Positions 1 to 8,004 of a stretch of DNA of 64,000 nt are shown here, piece by piece (position 1 is the first letter of the stretch; each line of letters starts with the position of its first letter). The notes beneath the pieces were generated by a model. The model saw only the letters and a program-made list of their open reading frames with translations. It did not search any database and was not told the DNA's origin. The position numbers were made by a program, and so were the translations under genes. Source of the stretch: JADCRZ01 sp041751095 (GTDB taxonomy: Bacteria > Bacteroidota > Bacteroidia > Chitinophagales > Chitinophagaceae); the NCBI GenBank assembly GCA_041751095.1, contig JBGSYC010000005.1, positions 62,001-126,000 on the forward strand, in the 5' to 3' direction.

Positions 1-435
1 AAGATTATTATAATCGTTGTAAGCCTGGTCTGTAATTCCATACCCCGCAAACACGACCTTCCGTGATTTCACCTTTTTGTTTTGATTAACATCGGCAGAC
101 ATCATGTAGTCGCGGCCGAGATGATAATTTTTCCCTGCGATCTTAAGTCTCCCCGACAGCATGCTGTCTTTCATCAGATCATAGCGTTGTTCAAATGATC
201 CATTATTTCCGGGAGTTAACCCCATCAATTTGAACTGACTTTCAATATAAGCGGCAGCCTTTTTCTGTCCGTCAGTAGCCGTTTCCCGGCCTTCCATTTC
301 CGGGCCGGCGATGACATAAAGATGTCTTTTCAAATCTGCGGCTGTAATGGTTTTGGAATAATTCACGGCGGTATCCTGAGATATACCCCAAAAGCCCGTG
401 AGTAATCCTATGAAAGTAAAAAAGCTCTTGCGCAT
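1..435 (-). CDS. M28-family aminopeptidase, N-terminal part (cut by window edge)
   Basis: The reading frame opens with ATG at 435 and runs off the left edge, giving 145 codons. It begins with a signal peptide (basic MRK, then a hydrophobic stretch ending near GISQ). The segment LYVIAGPEMEGRETATDG is typical of the N-terminus of secreted M28 metallo-aminopeptidases of Bacteroidota. Further on, VVFAGYGI followed by YNDY matches the start of the protease-associated domain usually inserted in these enzymes. The zinc-binding catalytic core lies outside the window, so activity cannot be judged. Family membership suggests periplasmic or extracellular removal of N-terminal residues from peptides. tatC follows on the same strand after a 57-bp downstream-of-tatC gap; that is, tatC ends at 493 and this gene starts at 435. 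Confidence 0.82.
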   Translation of the reverse strand, partial: MRKSFFTFIGLLTGFWGISQDTAVNYSKTITAADLKRHLYVIAGPEMEGRETATDGQKKAAAYIESQFKLMGLTPGNNGSFEQRYDLMKDSMLSGRLKIAGKNYHLGRDYMMSADVNQNKKVKSRKVVFAGYGITDQAYNDYNNL

Positions 436-492
436 GTAAACTTTTTAGAACGCCAATCTGATGTAGTGGTCAGGGCGCGGAAATTATAACGG

Positions 493-1356
493 TCAGCCCC
501 ACTCGTTTTGCTCATCTTCTATTAAAACTTTCTCTTCCTGGTCTTTTATAGCTCTGCCTGAAATCCAGATACTGATCTCATAAAGGCCAAGCAGGGGCAG
601 TGTAACGATCAACTGGCTGATTACATCGGGTGGCGTAATCACGGCAGCAATTATCAACAGGATCACAAATGCATATTTCCGGTTAACACGTAAAAAAGAG
701 GGCGAAAGAACCCCAACTTTGGAAAGGAAAAATACAACGAGTGGCAACTGAAAAATTATGCCGGCGCCCAAAACAAGAGAAACGATGTTATCGGTATAGT
801 CGCTGATGGTAAAAGTATTCTTGATGAGGGGGCTGAGTGTATAGGCAGCAAAAAAATTGATCGTATAAGGAGCTATCAGAAAATACCCAAACGATACGCC
901 TAAAAAGAAAAGCAGCGAAACCCAGAAAATTACGCCACGGGTCTTCTTTTGTTCTTTAGGGGTAAGAGCAGGTTTGGTAAACCGCCAGAACTCCCAGAAT
1001 ATGTATGGAAAACCGATGATGAATCCCCCGACCATGGAGATGGTAAAGCTCATCATAAACTGGCTGCTCATTTCCGTACTGATCAGCGTAAGATTGATAT
1101 CCCCCAGGCACAGGGCATTTCCCAATCCAAGATAATGACTGGTGTTACACAACACCCTGTATGTAATGAAGTCTTTGTGTGCCGGCCCCATCACAATTTT
1201 GTTATAGAAGAAGTCGAGGTTTAGGAATACGACTACAGTACCAACCAACAGGGCTATTACGGCCCGCATGATGTGCCATCGCAGCTCTTCAAGATGGTCG
1301 ACAAAAGACATCTCTGCCTTCTCCGGTGAATTTTTAAAAAATTTAGTCAGTGCCAT
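493..1356 (-). CDS. tatC: Sec-independent protein translocase TatC
   Basis: TatC is the polytopic inner-membrane core of the twin-arginine pathway, which recognises signal peptides and exports folded proteins. The 287-residue product has the diagnostic N-terminal motif around residues 17-29 (FVDHLEELRWHI), equivalent to the HLxELR motif of other TatC proteins, and about six hydrophobic segments. WEFWRFTKPALTPKEQK lies in a conserved cytoplasmic loop. The first periplasmic loop is somewhat long, with an NTSHYLGLGNALCLGD stretch, and the tail after the last membrane segment is short and acidic. No tatA is present in the window. A TAATTTTG box lies just upstream of the start. I regard the assignment as firm. 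Confidence 0.95.
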   Translation of the reverse strand: MALTKFFKNSPEKAEMSFVDHLEELRWHIMRAVIALLVGTVVVFLNLDFFYNKIVMGPAHKDFITYRVLCNTSHYLGLGNALCLGDINLTLISTEMSSQFMMSFTISMVGGFIIGFPYIFWEFWRFTKPALTPKEQKKTRGVIFWVSLLFFLGVSFGYFLIAPYTINFFAAYTLSPLIKNTFTISDYTDNIVSLVLGAGIIFQLPLVVFFLSKVGVLSPSFLRVNRKYAFVILLIIAAVITPPDVISQLIVTLPLLGLYEISIWISGRAIKDQEEKVLIEDEQNEWG

Positions 1357-1375
1357 TTAGTAATTTAAAGCGGGG

Positions 1376-1383
1376 CAAAATTA
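1376..1383 (-). promoter_or_regulatory. Candidate Bacteroidota -7 promoter box for tatC
   Basis: On the minus strand this reads TAATTTTG, a perfect match to the Bacteroidota TAnnTTTG box, 20 bases before the tatC start codon. I see no clear TTTG at the -33 position, so the call rests on one box. Confidence 0.4.
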
Positions 1384-1593
1384 GTGTTTATGAATGATAC
1401 GCGCCCTAATTTACGGGTTAACCGTTGATAACGATTTGCGTCACCTGGCCTTCATCATACAACCATCGATGTTTGAGGAATTGATAAGATTACGGAAGGG
1501 AAAAGGATAAAATTGCGTCAATACCCTGAACTCGTGAAGTTCTTATTTCTATGGAATCCTAAGGGGCAGGCGCTTACATTTGAAAGAGTTGCC

Positions 1594-2874
1594 TCATTTT
1601 AGTATTTTCAGCTTAACCATTTCAATTCTTGTATCGCTAACACCCATTATATCAAACTCGTAGTCGCCGATAATGATCCGCTCCTTCAGCCTGGGAATGG
1701 TTTCATGTTTATGGATGATCAGTCCGGATAGTGTTTCTGATTCATTTTCAGGAAGTTCCAGTTCATACTTTTCGTTCAGATAATCCAGTTCCAGCCGGCC
1801 GGAAAATATATATTCTTCGTTAGACAATTTCTTCTCCTCAAAATCCTCTGTATCATATTCGTCTTTTATCTCCCCAAAAATTTCCTCCAGCAGGTCTTCC
1901 ATGGTAACAATCCCGGCAGTTCCACCGAATTCGTCAACCACCCAGGCAATACTTTTTCTTTCTTTTGAGAATTTGGAAATGAGCCCTGTGGCGCTCATGC
2001 TTTCCGGTACTGCCGGTATGGGCAACAGGATAGACCTCACATCTGCAGGGTGCTTGAAAAGATCCAGCTGGTGAATATAGCCAATAATGTGATCGATGTT
2101 ATTTTCGTAAACAAGAAGCTTGCTCAACTGGGTCTCCAGGAACTTCTTCTGCACCACGTCCATCGAAACAGTAACATCTATGCCTACAATCTCTTTTCGG
2201 GGCACCAGGCATTTACGCAGCTTTAAATTAGGCAGAGATAGCGCGTTTTCAAACAGTTCCGTATTCAGGTTCTGGTTATCAGGATTGGACTCACGGTTCT
2301 GTTGAAAGAAGTTTTCGAGATCAGCTTTAGAAAAGGCTTCTTTTTTCTCGTCAATACGTACATTAAAAAGATACTTCAAAATGCCCTCAGCCATATAAAC
2401 GAACATGGAAGCGATCGGGTAAAAAATCTTGTAAAAGAAATTGGTGATGGAAGAGAAGAAACCTGATAGCAGTATTTCGCTTTTTGCCCGCCAAATAGCT
2501 TTGGGAACAATATCCCCAAGGATTAGAATGATGAAAGTGCTGGTAAGTGTTTCAAAAAGTAACCTGATAAAATTAACGTAGTTATCATCGATATCTTTTT
2601 TATTCCTTAGCCAGTTCCAGACGGGGTGAAGCGCTTCTCCTACCAGTAACCCGTATGCAACGAGAAATACATGAAACCCTACCAGGCTCGCCCCGATAAA
2701 TTTAGAAGGCTCGTTCAGGAAATATGATAACAATATCCCGCCGCGCCGTCCCTGTTTTTTCTTAAGCTCTACGGTAAGTTTGTTGACATTCACAAAGGCG
2801 ATCTGAATACCGGCAAAGAAGCCTACAAGTAAAATGGATATGACTATAAAGCCTATATCGTTCCAGTTGATCAT
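1594..2874 (-). CDS. CNNM/CorC-HlyC family membrane protein with CBS domains (GldE-like)
   Basis: The 426-residue protein has the architecture of the CNNM/CorC (hemolysin C-like) family. An N-terminal DUF21 membrane region with several hydrophobic segments covers about residues 1-190, a CBS pair about 215-340 (LVYENNIDHIIGYIHQLDLF, VVDEFGGTAGIVTMEDLLEEI), and a small CorC_HlyC domain the last 80 residues. VDEFGGTAGIVTxEDLLEEIFGEI is the family's hallmark and is intact. Family members are linked to divalent cation (Mg2+/Co2+) efflux; in Bacteroidota the related GldE is associated with gliding and type IX secretion. I cannot decide between these roles. gmk lies 50 bp upstream on the same strand. 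Confidence 0.88.
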   Translation of the reverse strand: MINWNDIGFIVISILLVGFFAGIQIAFVNVNKLTVELKKKQGRRGGILLSYFLNEPSKFIGASLVGFHVFLVAYGLLVGEALHPVWNWLRNKKDIDDNYVNFIRLLFETLTSTFIILILGDIVPKAIWRAKSEILLSGFFSSITNFFYKIFYPIASMFVYMAEGILKYLFNVRIDEKKEAFSKADLENFFQQNRESNPDNQNLNTELFENALSLPNLKLRKCLVPRKEIVGIDVTVSMDVVQKKFLETQLSKLLVYENNIDHIIGYIHQLDLFKHPADVRSILLPIPAVPESMSATGLISKFSKERKSIAWVVDEFGGTAGIVTMEDLLEEIFGEIKDEYDTEDFEEKKLSNEEYIFSGRLELDYLNEKYELELPENESETLSGLIIHKHETIPRLKERIIIGDYEFDIMGVSDTRIEMVKLKILK

Positions 2875-2924
2875 AGCAATACGAAAGTAACTAAAAAATC
2901 TGTTTAGAAACCGGATTGGTAATG

Positions 2925-3500
2925 TTATCCAATGAATTCCCGGATGGCCTGCTCAGCTTCAACGCAAGCGATATTCAGATCATTGTTAACGATGATCTTG
3001 TGAAAATGATGCTTGAATGAGATTTCATAGGCAGCCTTGTTGATCCTTGTCTGCAACATTTTTCCATCCTCTGTCCCCCGGTTCTCGAGGCGCCGTTTTA
3101 GTTCCGGAAGAGAAGGGGGTTCGATAAAAAGGGAGAAACAAGTGGAAGGGAATTGCTGCTGCACGTGTATTGCCCCCTGTACATCTATGTCAAGAACGGG
3201 TATTTGTCCGTTTTGCCATATGCGGCTGAATTCATCTCTTAAGGTTCCATAATATTTCCCCTCGTATACCATTTCCCACTCCACAAATTCGTTTCGTTGT
3301 ATCTTTTGGTTAAAATCATCTAAGCTGATGAAATAATAATCAACTCCGTTCTTTTCGTTCACCCTTGGAGGGCGGGTAGTAGCTGAAATACAAAACGCAA
3401 GCACCGGATACTTCCTGAGAAGGCATTTAGTGATAGAAGTTTTACCTGACCCCGATGGCGCGGTGAGGATAATAAGTTTGTGTGAAATGTCAAAACTCAT
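2925..3500 (-). CDS. gmk: Guanylate kinase
   Basis: Guanylate kinase phosphorylates GMP (and dGMP) to the diphosphate with ATP, an essential step in guanine nucleotide supply. The 191-residue product has the P-loop TAPSGSGKTS at residues 13-22. The GMP-binding segment follows: SATTRPPRVNEKNGVDYYFIS, with the expected arginines and tyrosines, then EFVEWEMVYEGKYYGT and the ILDIDVQGA-type strand (VLDIDVQGA). Length and motif order are normal for Gmk. It precedes the CNNM gene by 50 bp on the minus strand, so the two may be co-transcribed. Confidence 0.96.
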   Translation of the reverse strand: MSFDISHKLIILTAPSGSGKTSITKCLLRKYPVLAFCISATTRPPRVNEKNGVDYYFISLDDFNQKIQRNEFVEWEMVYEGKYYGTLRDEFSRIWQNGQIPVLDIDVQGAIHVQQQFPSTCFSLFIEPPSLPELKRRLENRGTEDGKMLQTRINKAAYEISFKHHFHKIIVNNDLNIACVEAEQAIREFIG

Positions 3501-3681
3501 TTGTGGGCCTGTAATTACCCTGCAAAGAAAGTATTATTGTTCTGAATGCTTGACATAAATGTTGTTTACGGGAGGCTCAGTCGTTGACTGATACAATAAT
3601 TGTTTCATGGTGAAGGGTCCATTCAGGGTAACACTGCCTGGAATGTTTAGTTCTCTTTGTTTTATCTCGGCACCTTGAGAG

Positions 3682-3697
3682 ACGCCATGCATGGCGT
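3682..3697. repeat. Perfect 16-bp palindrome in intergenic region
   Basis: ACGCCATGCATGGCGT is its own reverse complement. The flanks GAG and TTC extend the symmetry imperfectly. It lies between gmk and the secreted esterase, in a 265-bp stretch with no gene. It resembles short dispersed palindromic intergenic repeats. It has no T-run, so it is not a good terminator. Confidence 0.6.
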
Positions 3698-3765
3698 TTC
3701 TACAAACGCAGGGATTACAACAATTTCAGCTTATCTGCAGCAGTTGTTTATTAATACTGAAGCCT

Positions 3766-5250
3766 TTATTGTTTAATGAGTTTTTCTTTGCGGAGAATCT
3801 TCCCGTCTTCAGTAATAACCGTTAAATAATATACCCCCTTGCTCAGGATGTGCAATCCCTGTATGGCAAAAAGATTACTCCTGCCTGGTTGAACAGGATG
3901 CACTTCACTCCTTTGAATAACCCCTGCCGGCGATGCCAGGCTTATGATAATAGCTGAGGCGTGAAGTGGTTTATCAAAATCAATGGCTATACGATCGACG
4001 AAAGGATTAGGATAAACTTTCACCTGACCCTGAAAATCCCGAGCCCTGTTTAGTTTCTCTATGGTGGAATAAGTGAATTTACCGTCTGCATCCACCTGCC
4101 TGATCCGGTAATAACTCGTTGCGGGCAGGGGGGAAATATCGCTATAGCGATATTGCTTTAATGAATCATTACCCCTATTGGGTTGCAGTTCTGCTATCGG
4201 TGCCCATGTAAAACCATCATTGCTTCTCTCTACAATAAACTTACTTACATTCACTTCCTGACTGGTAGACCATTGCACCAATACTACATTATTCACTTCC
4301 TGAAGGCTAAAATTTTGCCAGACCACCGGCAACGAACCTTCCGTAGAGCGGGTGTTTTGCAGCATCCATTCATACACGGTGAAACCCATTGTATCTCTGA
4401 AATTTCCCCCTTCCGTGGATTGGGGACGAATATCTTCAAAAGTACGGCTCCACACATTGTGATTATCGTTTCCTCCGTTAACACTTTTTCCGGGGGTATT
4501 AAAATAAACGGCTACCGGTGTAGGTTTTATCGGGAGAGCATTTATTTTTTCGAGATTGTCCCGTGTACGTTCCGTAGATATAACGTTATCAACGGTATTA
4601 TGTGTGGCAACAATAGGCAGATTCGCGGAAGCGATATTTCTGGCCTCTTCCGCAGTAAGATCCGATGCACCGGCTGCAATTGCAACAGCAGCCAGCCTCT
4701 TTGATGCCTCAACGCTGCTGCCGGCATAGTCCCAGGTTATTCCCCCACCCATACTTAAGCCACACATATATATCCGGGACTCATCCACACGATAACTTTT
4801 TTTAGCATAGTCTATGAGGGCATTCACGGAAGATATTTCAACCTTGCTGGAATTTCCATCAAAGCCGTTTTTGATCTGCGGAGCAAGAACAATGAATTTA
4901 TGCCACCTGTTTGCCACATAAAAACTATCGGGGAAACCTCCTTTGTAAATAAGCCTTGCCGGGCCCGCAGCCAAAACCTGATTTAAGGTGTTTTGGTCAG
5001 GCGTGCCGCCACTGTCGCCTAAACCATGAAAATAAATCAGCAACGGGTACTTATTGTTTACGTCTGTAACGTAATTTCTTGGAAGGTATTCCCAAAATCC
5101 ATTGATATTATAATCGATAAAAACAGAAGTGCTTAGTTTAGGGGTGAATGACGGAGGTTGGGCACTGGTCAGATATGTACTGCTTAAACACAGGAGAACA
5201 AAGCATAGTACTCGGGTAACTGATTTAAGATAGGGTACTCCAGATTGCAT
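3766..5250 (-). CDS. Secreted alpha/beta-hydrolase esterase with type IX secretion sorting domain
   Basis: The likely start is the ATG at 5250. It gives a proper signal peptide (MQSGVPYLKS, then a hydrophobic run ending STYLTSAQ), while the upstream in-frame extension to 5307 runs into a tandem duplication and looks non-coding. The 494-residue protein has a polyhydroxybutyrate-depolymerase/esterase-like catalytic domain with YFHGLGDSG (oxyanion region), nucleophile S166 in CGLSMGGG, and a candidate histidine in NDNHNVWSRTF. A fibronectin-like or Ig-like stretch follows. The C-terminal 80 or so residues (KVYPNPFVD onward, ending KILRKEKLIKQ) form a type A T9SS sorting domain. This predicts export by type IX secretion and anchoring or release at the cell surface. 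The substrate is unknown; ester-linked polysaccharide decorations are one possibility. Confidence 0.85.
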   Translation of the reverse strand: MQSGVPYLKSVTRVLCFVLLCLSSTYLTSAQPPSFTPKLSTSVFIDYNINGFWEYLPRNYVTDVNNKYPLLIYFHGLGDSGGTPDQNTLNQVLAAGPARLIYKGGFPDSFYVANRWHKFIVLAPQIKNGFDGNSSKVEISSVNALIDYAKKSYRVDESRIYMCGLSMGGGITWDYAGSSVEASKRLAAVAIAAGASDLTAEEARNIASANLPIVATHNTVDNVISTERTRDNLEKINALPIKPTPVAVYFNTPGKSVNGGNDNHNVWSRTFEDIRPQSTEGGNFRDTMGFTVYEWMLQNTRSTEGSLPVVWQNFSLQEVNNVVLVQWSTSQEVNVSKFIVERSNDGFTWAPIAELQPNRGNDSLKQYRYSDISPLPATSYYRIRQVDADGKFTYSTIEKLNRARDFQGQVKVYPNPFVDRIAIDFDKPLHASAIIISLASPAGVIQRSEVHPVQPGRSNLFAIQGLHILSKGVYYLTVITEDGKILRKEKLIKQ

Positions 5251-5294
5251 AGCGGATATGATATATGTGTAAGATACGCAACGAACCCTTAAGT

Positions 5295-5340
5295 AGATGC
5301 TTACCATTAAAAAAATTAGATGCTTACCATTAAAAAAATT
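5295..5340. repeat. Perfect tandem duplication of a 23-bp unit
   Basis: Two identical 23-bp copies (5295-5317 and 5318-5340), each starting AGATGCTTACC and ending in an A-rich run plus TT, abut without a spacer. They lie between murA and the esterase gene, just upstream of the chosen esterase start. A slippage duplication of this kind supports treating the region as non-coding. Confidence 0.85.
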
Positions 5341-5377
5341 AGCCGGAAATTTTAGGAAATTCTATAGGAGGTGTAAG

Positions 5378-6685
5378 CTATCTGCGTTCAATTCCTGCGC
5401 CTAAATTCTTTAACCGGGTATCGATATATTGATACCCCCTGTCTATTTGCTCGATATTTTGTATGATGCTTTTACCTTCTGCACTTAAAGCGGCAATCAG
5501 TAAGGCCACTCCGGCGCGGATATCAGGACTGCTCATTGTTATCCCGCGTAATTTTTGCATCCTGCCGAGGCCAATCACCGCAGCCCGGTGGGGATCGCAT
5601 AAGATAATCCTTGCTCCCATGTCGATGAGCTTATCTACAAAAAACAGCCGGCTTTCGAACATTTTCTGGTGGATCAGCACACTGCCCCGGGCCTGGATGG
5701 CAACAACAAGGATGATGCTTAACAGATCCGGTGTAAAACCCGGCCAGGGATGATCTGAAATTGTAAGCACTGACCCATCAAGAAAAGTTTGTAGTTCATA
5801 AACGTCCTGTTCCGGAATATGAATATCATCACCCATAAATTCCATCCTGATGCCTAATTGCCTGAATTTATCCGGGATCACTCCTAAATGATCTATACCT
5901 GCATTCTTTATCGTGATCTCACTTTGGGTCATTGCCGCCAGGCCGATAAATGAACCCACCTCTATCATGTCCGGGAGAATGGTGTGCGAAGTACCTCCAA
6001 GGTATCCTGTGCCTTCAATCGTAAGCATGTTGCTGCCCGTACCACCGATCTTAGCACCCATGAGATTCAACATCTTGCATAACTGCTGAATATATGGTTC
6101 ACAGGCTGCATTGTAAATGGTGGTAGTACCTGCCGCCATTACAGCGGCCATGATAATGTTTGCCGTACCGGTTACTGAAGGTTCATTCAATAAAATGAAA
6201 TTCCCCTTTAGCTGGCGGGCATGCAGGTGGAAGTAAGCCTCATCAGCAGAATAGGTGATCGTGGCGCCCAGTTTTTCAAACCCGTGCATGTGAGTATCGA
6301 GATTACGGCGTCCTATCTTATCTCCTCCCGGCTTGGGGATAAATGCTTCCCCAAACCTTGCCAGTAAAGGACCGGCAAGCATTACCGAGCCCCTGAGGCG
6401 TCCGGTTTTCCTTTTATATGATTCACTTTTCAGATACCCTGTATCAACATCATCAGCCTGAAAAATACAGGTGTCTCGTTGCGGGCGCACCGTTTTTACA
6501 TTCATATCCTCTAACAATTCGATCAGGAGGTTTACATCGGATATATCCGGAATATTAGACACGGTTATGCGCTCAGGTGTTAACAACACAGCGCTGATAA
6601 TCTGAAGCGCCTCATTTTTTGCACCCTGCGGAGTAATCTCCCCTTTCAGTTTCCTTCCTCCTGTTACTTCGAAAATCTGACTCAT
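5378..6685 (-). CDS. murA: UDP-N-acetylglucosamine 1-carboxyvinyltransferase
   Basis: MurA transfers enolpyruvate from PEP to UDP-GlcNAc, the first committed step of peptidoglycan synthesis in the cytoplasm. The 435-residue protein shows the conserved GAKNEAL motif (K23) near the N-terminus and the active-site loop at residues 115-130. In that loop the residue normally Cys (Cys115 in E. coli, GGC) is Asp122 (PGGDKIGRRNLD). Asp at this position is known to preserve activity and to give intrinsic fosfomycin insensitivity in other bacteria. Length and the EPT-synthase duplication are normal. The DUF4290 gene lies 97 bp upstream on the same strand, a pairing I recognise from other Bacteroidota. 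Confidence 0.96.
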   Translation of the reverse strand: MSQIFEVTGGRKLKGEITPQGAKNEALQIISAVLLTPERITVSNIPDISDVNLLIELLEDMNVKTVRPQRDTCIFQADDVDTGYLKSESYKRKTGRLRGSVMLAGPLLARFGEAFIPKPGGDKIGRRNLDTHMHGFEKLGATITYSADEAYFHLHARQLKGNFILLNEPSVTGTANIIMAAVMAAGTTTIYNAACEPYIQQLCKMLNLMGAKIGGTGSNMLTIEGTGYLGGTSHTILPDMIEVGSFIGLAAMTQSEITIKNAGIDHLGVIPDKFRQLGIRMEFMGDDIHIPEQDVYELQTFLDGSVLTISDHPWPGFTPDLLSIILVVAIQARGSVLIHQKMFESRLFFVDKLIDMGARIILCDPHRAAVIGLGRMQKLRGITMSSPDIRAGVALLIAALSAEGKSIIQNIEQIDRGYQYIDTRLKNLGAGIERR

Positions 6686-6782
6686 TGATTCATTAAATTT
6701 TCAATAAAAATAAACCCCGGCGTTACGTTCCACCAGGGTTGATCTTGAAAAGCTGTCTAAATCGAAAATGCCATTGTTTCTA

Positions 6783-7556
6783 TCAGAAACGCTTTTTGAA
6801 TTTATTATTACTACTGTTATTGCTACTGTTATTGCTACTGTTGTTGCCATTATTATTATTGCCGTTTCTGTTGATGCCCTGACCTCCTCCACGGGTATCA
6901 CGATTGTCCCGGCCGTCATTACTCCGGTTGCTGCGAGGTTGAAATTTTTGGTTCCGTTTGTTCCGGTAATCACCATAGCCCCCCCTGCTTTCTCTTTCCC
7001 TGTTTTCGTTCGGGCGGTAGCTTTTCACGTAAGGCGTGTTTGTAAATTCCAGCTGCCCTTCCGTTAAGACCGATAGTTCGCTTTGAATGGCATCATCATG
7101 AACTGTTTCTTTATGCCAGTTATTATAAGCCAGTTTCATATAGTATGCAACAGCATTCGCGAAACCATTTCGTTTTTCCGGGTTTTCCTCACGGAGGGCC
7201 TTATTGATAATCAGTTCCAGATTTTTGCCAAAATGAGAAAACTTCGGGTATCGTTTCGGATACTTTAACTGCATCGGCCCCGCTTTCAATGTTTCTTTAG
7301 TGGGAATCGGATAAGGCGATTCTACTTCCAATTTAAAATCAGAGATGAGGAACAGGTGATCCCATAATTTATGGCGGAAGTCCTCTACATTTTTAAGATG
7401 AGGATTTAAAAAGCCCATTAATTCAATAACCGCATAGGCGTTCTTCTGACGTTTATCCTCTGCTTCCAAAGTCATCAGGTATTCTATCATTTTCTGAATA
7501 TGCCGTCCATATTCCTTCATCATCAAATGATTTCTCGTTGTATTATATTCCATCAA
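6783..7556 (-). CDS. DUF4290 family protein with Arg/Gly- and Asn-rich tail
   Basis: The first 180 or so residues are a mainly helical domain of unknown function (MMEYNTTRNHLMMKEYGRHI, PHLKNVEDFRHKLWDHLF, YPKFSHFGKNLE) that I recognise as DUF4290, a Bacteroidota family found beside murA. From about residue 187 the protein becomes disordered and low-complexity. There is an Arg/Gly/Asn-rich part (RESRGGYGDYRNKRNQKF, RDTRGGGQG), then Asn/Ser repeats (NNSSNNSSNNSSNN), ending in the basic KFKKRF. Such a composition is typical of flexible nucleic-acid- or partner-binding tails. The Asn/Ser part is encoded by 12-bp repeats. Function is unknown; the murA neighbour is the only hint. Confidence 0.85.
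   Translation of the reverse strand: MMEYNTTRNHLMMKEYGRHIQKMIEYLMTLEAEDKRQKNAYAVIELMGFLNPHLKNVEDFRHKLWDHLFLISDFKLEVESPYPIPTKETLKAGPMQLKYPKRYPKFSHFGKNLELIINKALREENPEKRNGFANAVAYYMKLAYNNWHKETVHDDAIQSELSVLTEGQLEFTNTPYVKSYRPNENRERESRGGYGDYRNKRNQKFQPRSNRSNDGRDNRDTRGGGQGINRNGNNNNGNNSSNNSSNNSSNNKFKKRF
6811..6846. repeat. Three tandem 12-bp units inside the DUF4290 gene
   Basis: CTACTGTTATTG occurs at 6811-6822 and 6823-6834, and with one change (CTACTGTTGTTG) at 6835-6846. Read on the minus strand these encode the Asn-Asn-Ser-Ser repeats of the tail. Each unit is four codons, so gain or loss keeps the frame. Confidence 0.85.
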
Positions 7557-8004
7557 CCTTAAATTTTATGAGTCTAAAAGTAATAAAGTCTTTAATAAAT
7601 GAAGAAAAATGCGAACCTGGTGGCCTTTTTGCTCCTAAATACTTCAATTTGCACGTCATCAGCGGCATTTATGCTGAGCATAATAGTTAAAGAACGCTAC
7701 TGCAGCATAACACAATCATCAATTTCGCGCTTAAGACGGCCTTTTCAGGTATTTCCCAACAGGGCGGAAGTTTTAAGTAGAAAGGGAAAGGGCTAAAATG
7801 ATCCGGGAAAAATGATATACAGTGTTTCAAGAGATTGGATATTAGATCGCAAATTTGTTTGCAATTTACATAATTATCCGGCACAGCATCACTTTAATTT
7901 CCCCCGGCACTTTCGTCATTGTTAATTTTTATGCTTAATTGTACCCTGAATTATGGGAGAAATGACGGTATACACATTTTTCTTCCTAATCTTTACGGAA
8001 GAAA
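7557..8004. other. Intergenic region between divergent genes
   Basis: This 448-bp stretch separates DUF4290 (minus) from the glycosyltransferase (plus). A TACTTTTA sequence on the minus strand shortly upstream of DUF4290 is a near match to the TAnnTTTG promoter box. Short frames on both strands have no family features and I do not accept them. I see no RNA structure or repeat of note. Confidence 0.5.

Noticed and set aside
4183..4704. 173-codon frame on the plus strand inside the esterase gene
   Set aside because: It lies antisense to a gene with a complete catalytic and sorting domain, and its translation shows no domain, only shadow composition.
7599..7796. 65-codon frame starting MKKNANLVAFLLLN that looks like a signal peptide
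   Set aside because: After the first 30 residues the composition is arbitrary, there is no recognisable family and it overlaps an opposite frame. I treat the region as non-coding.
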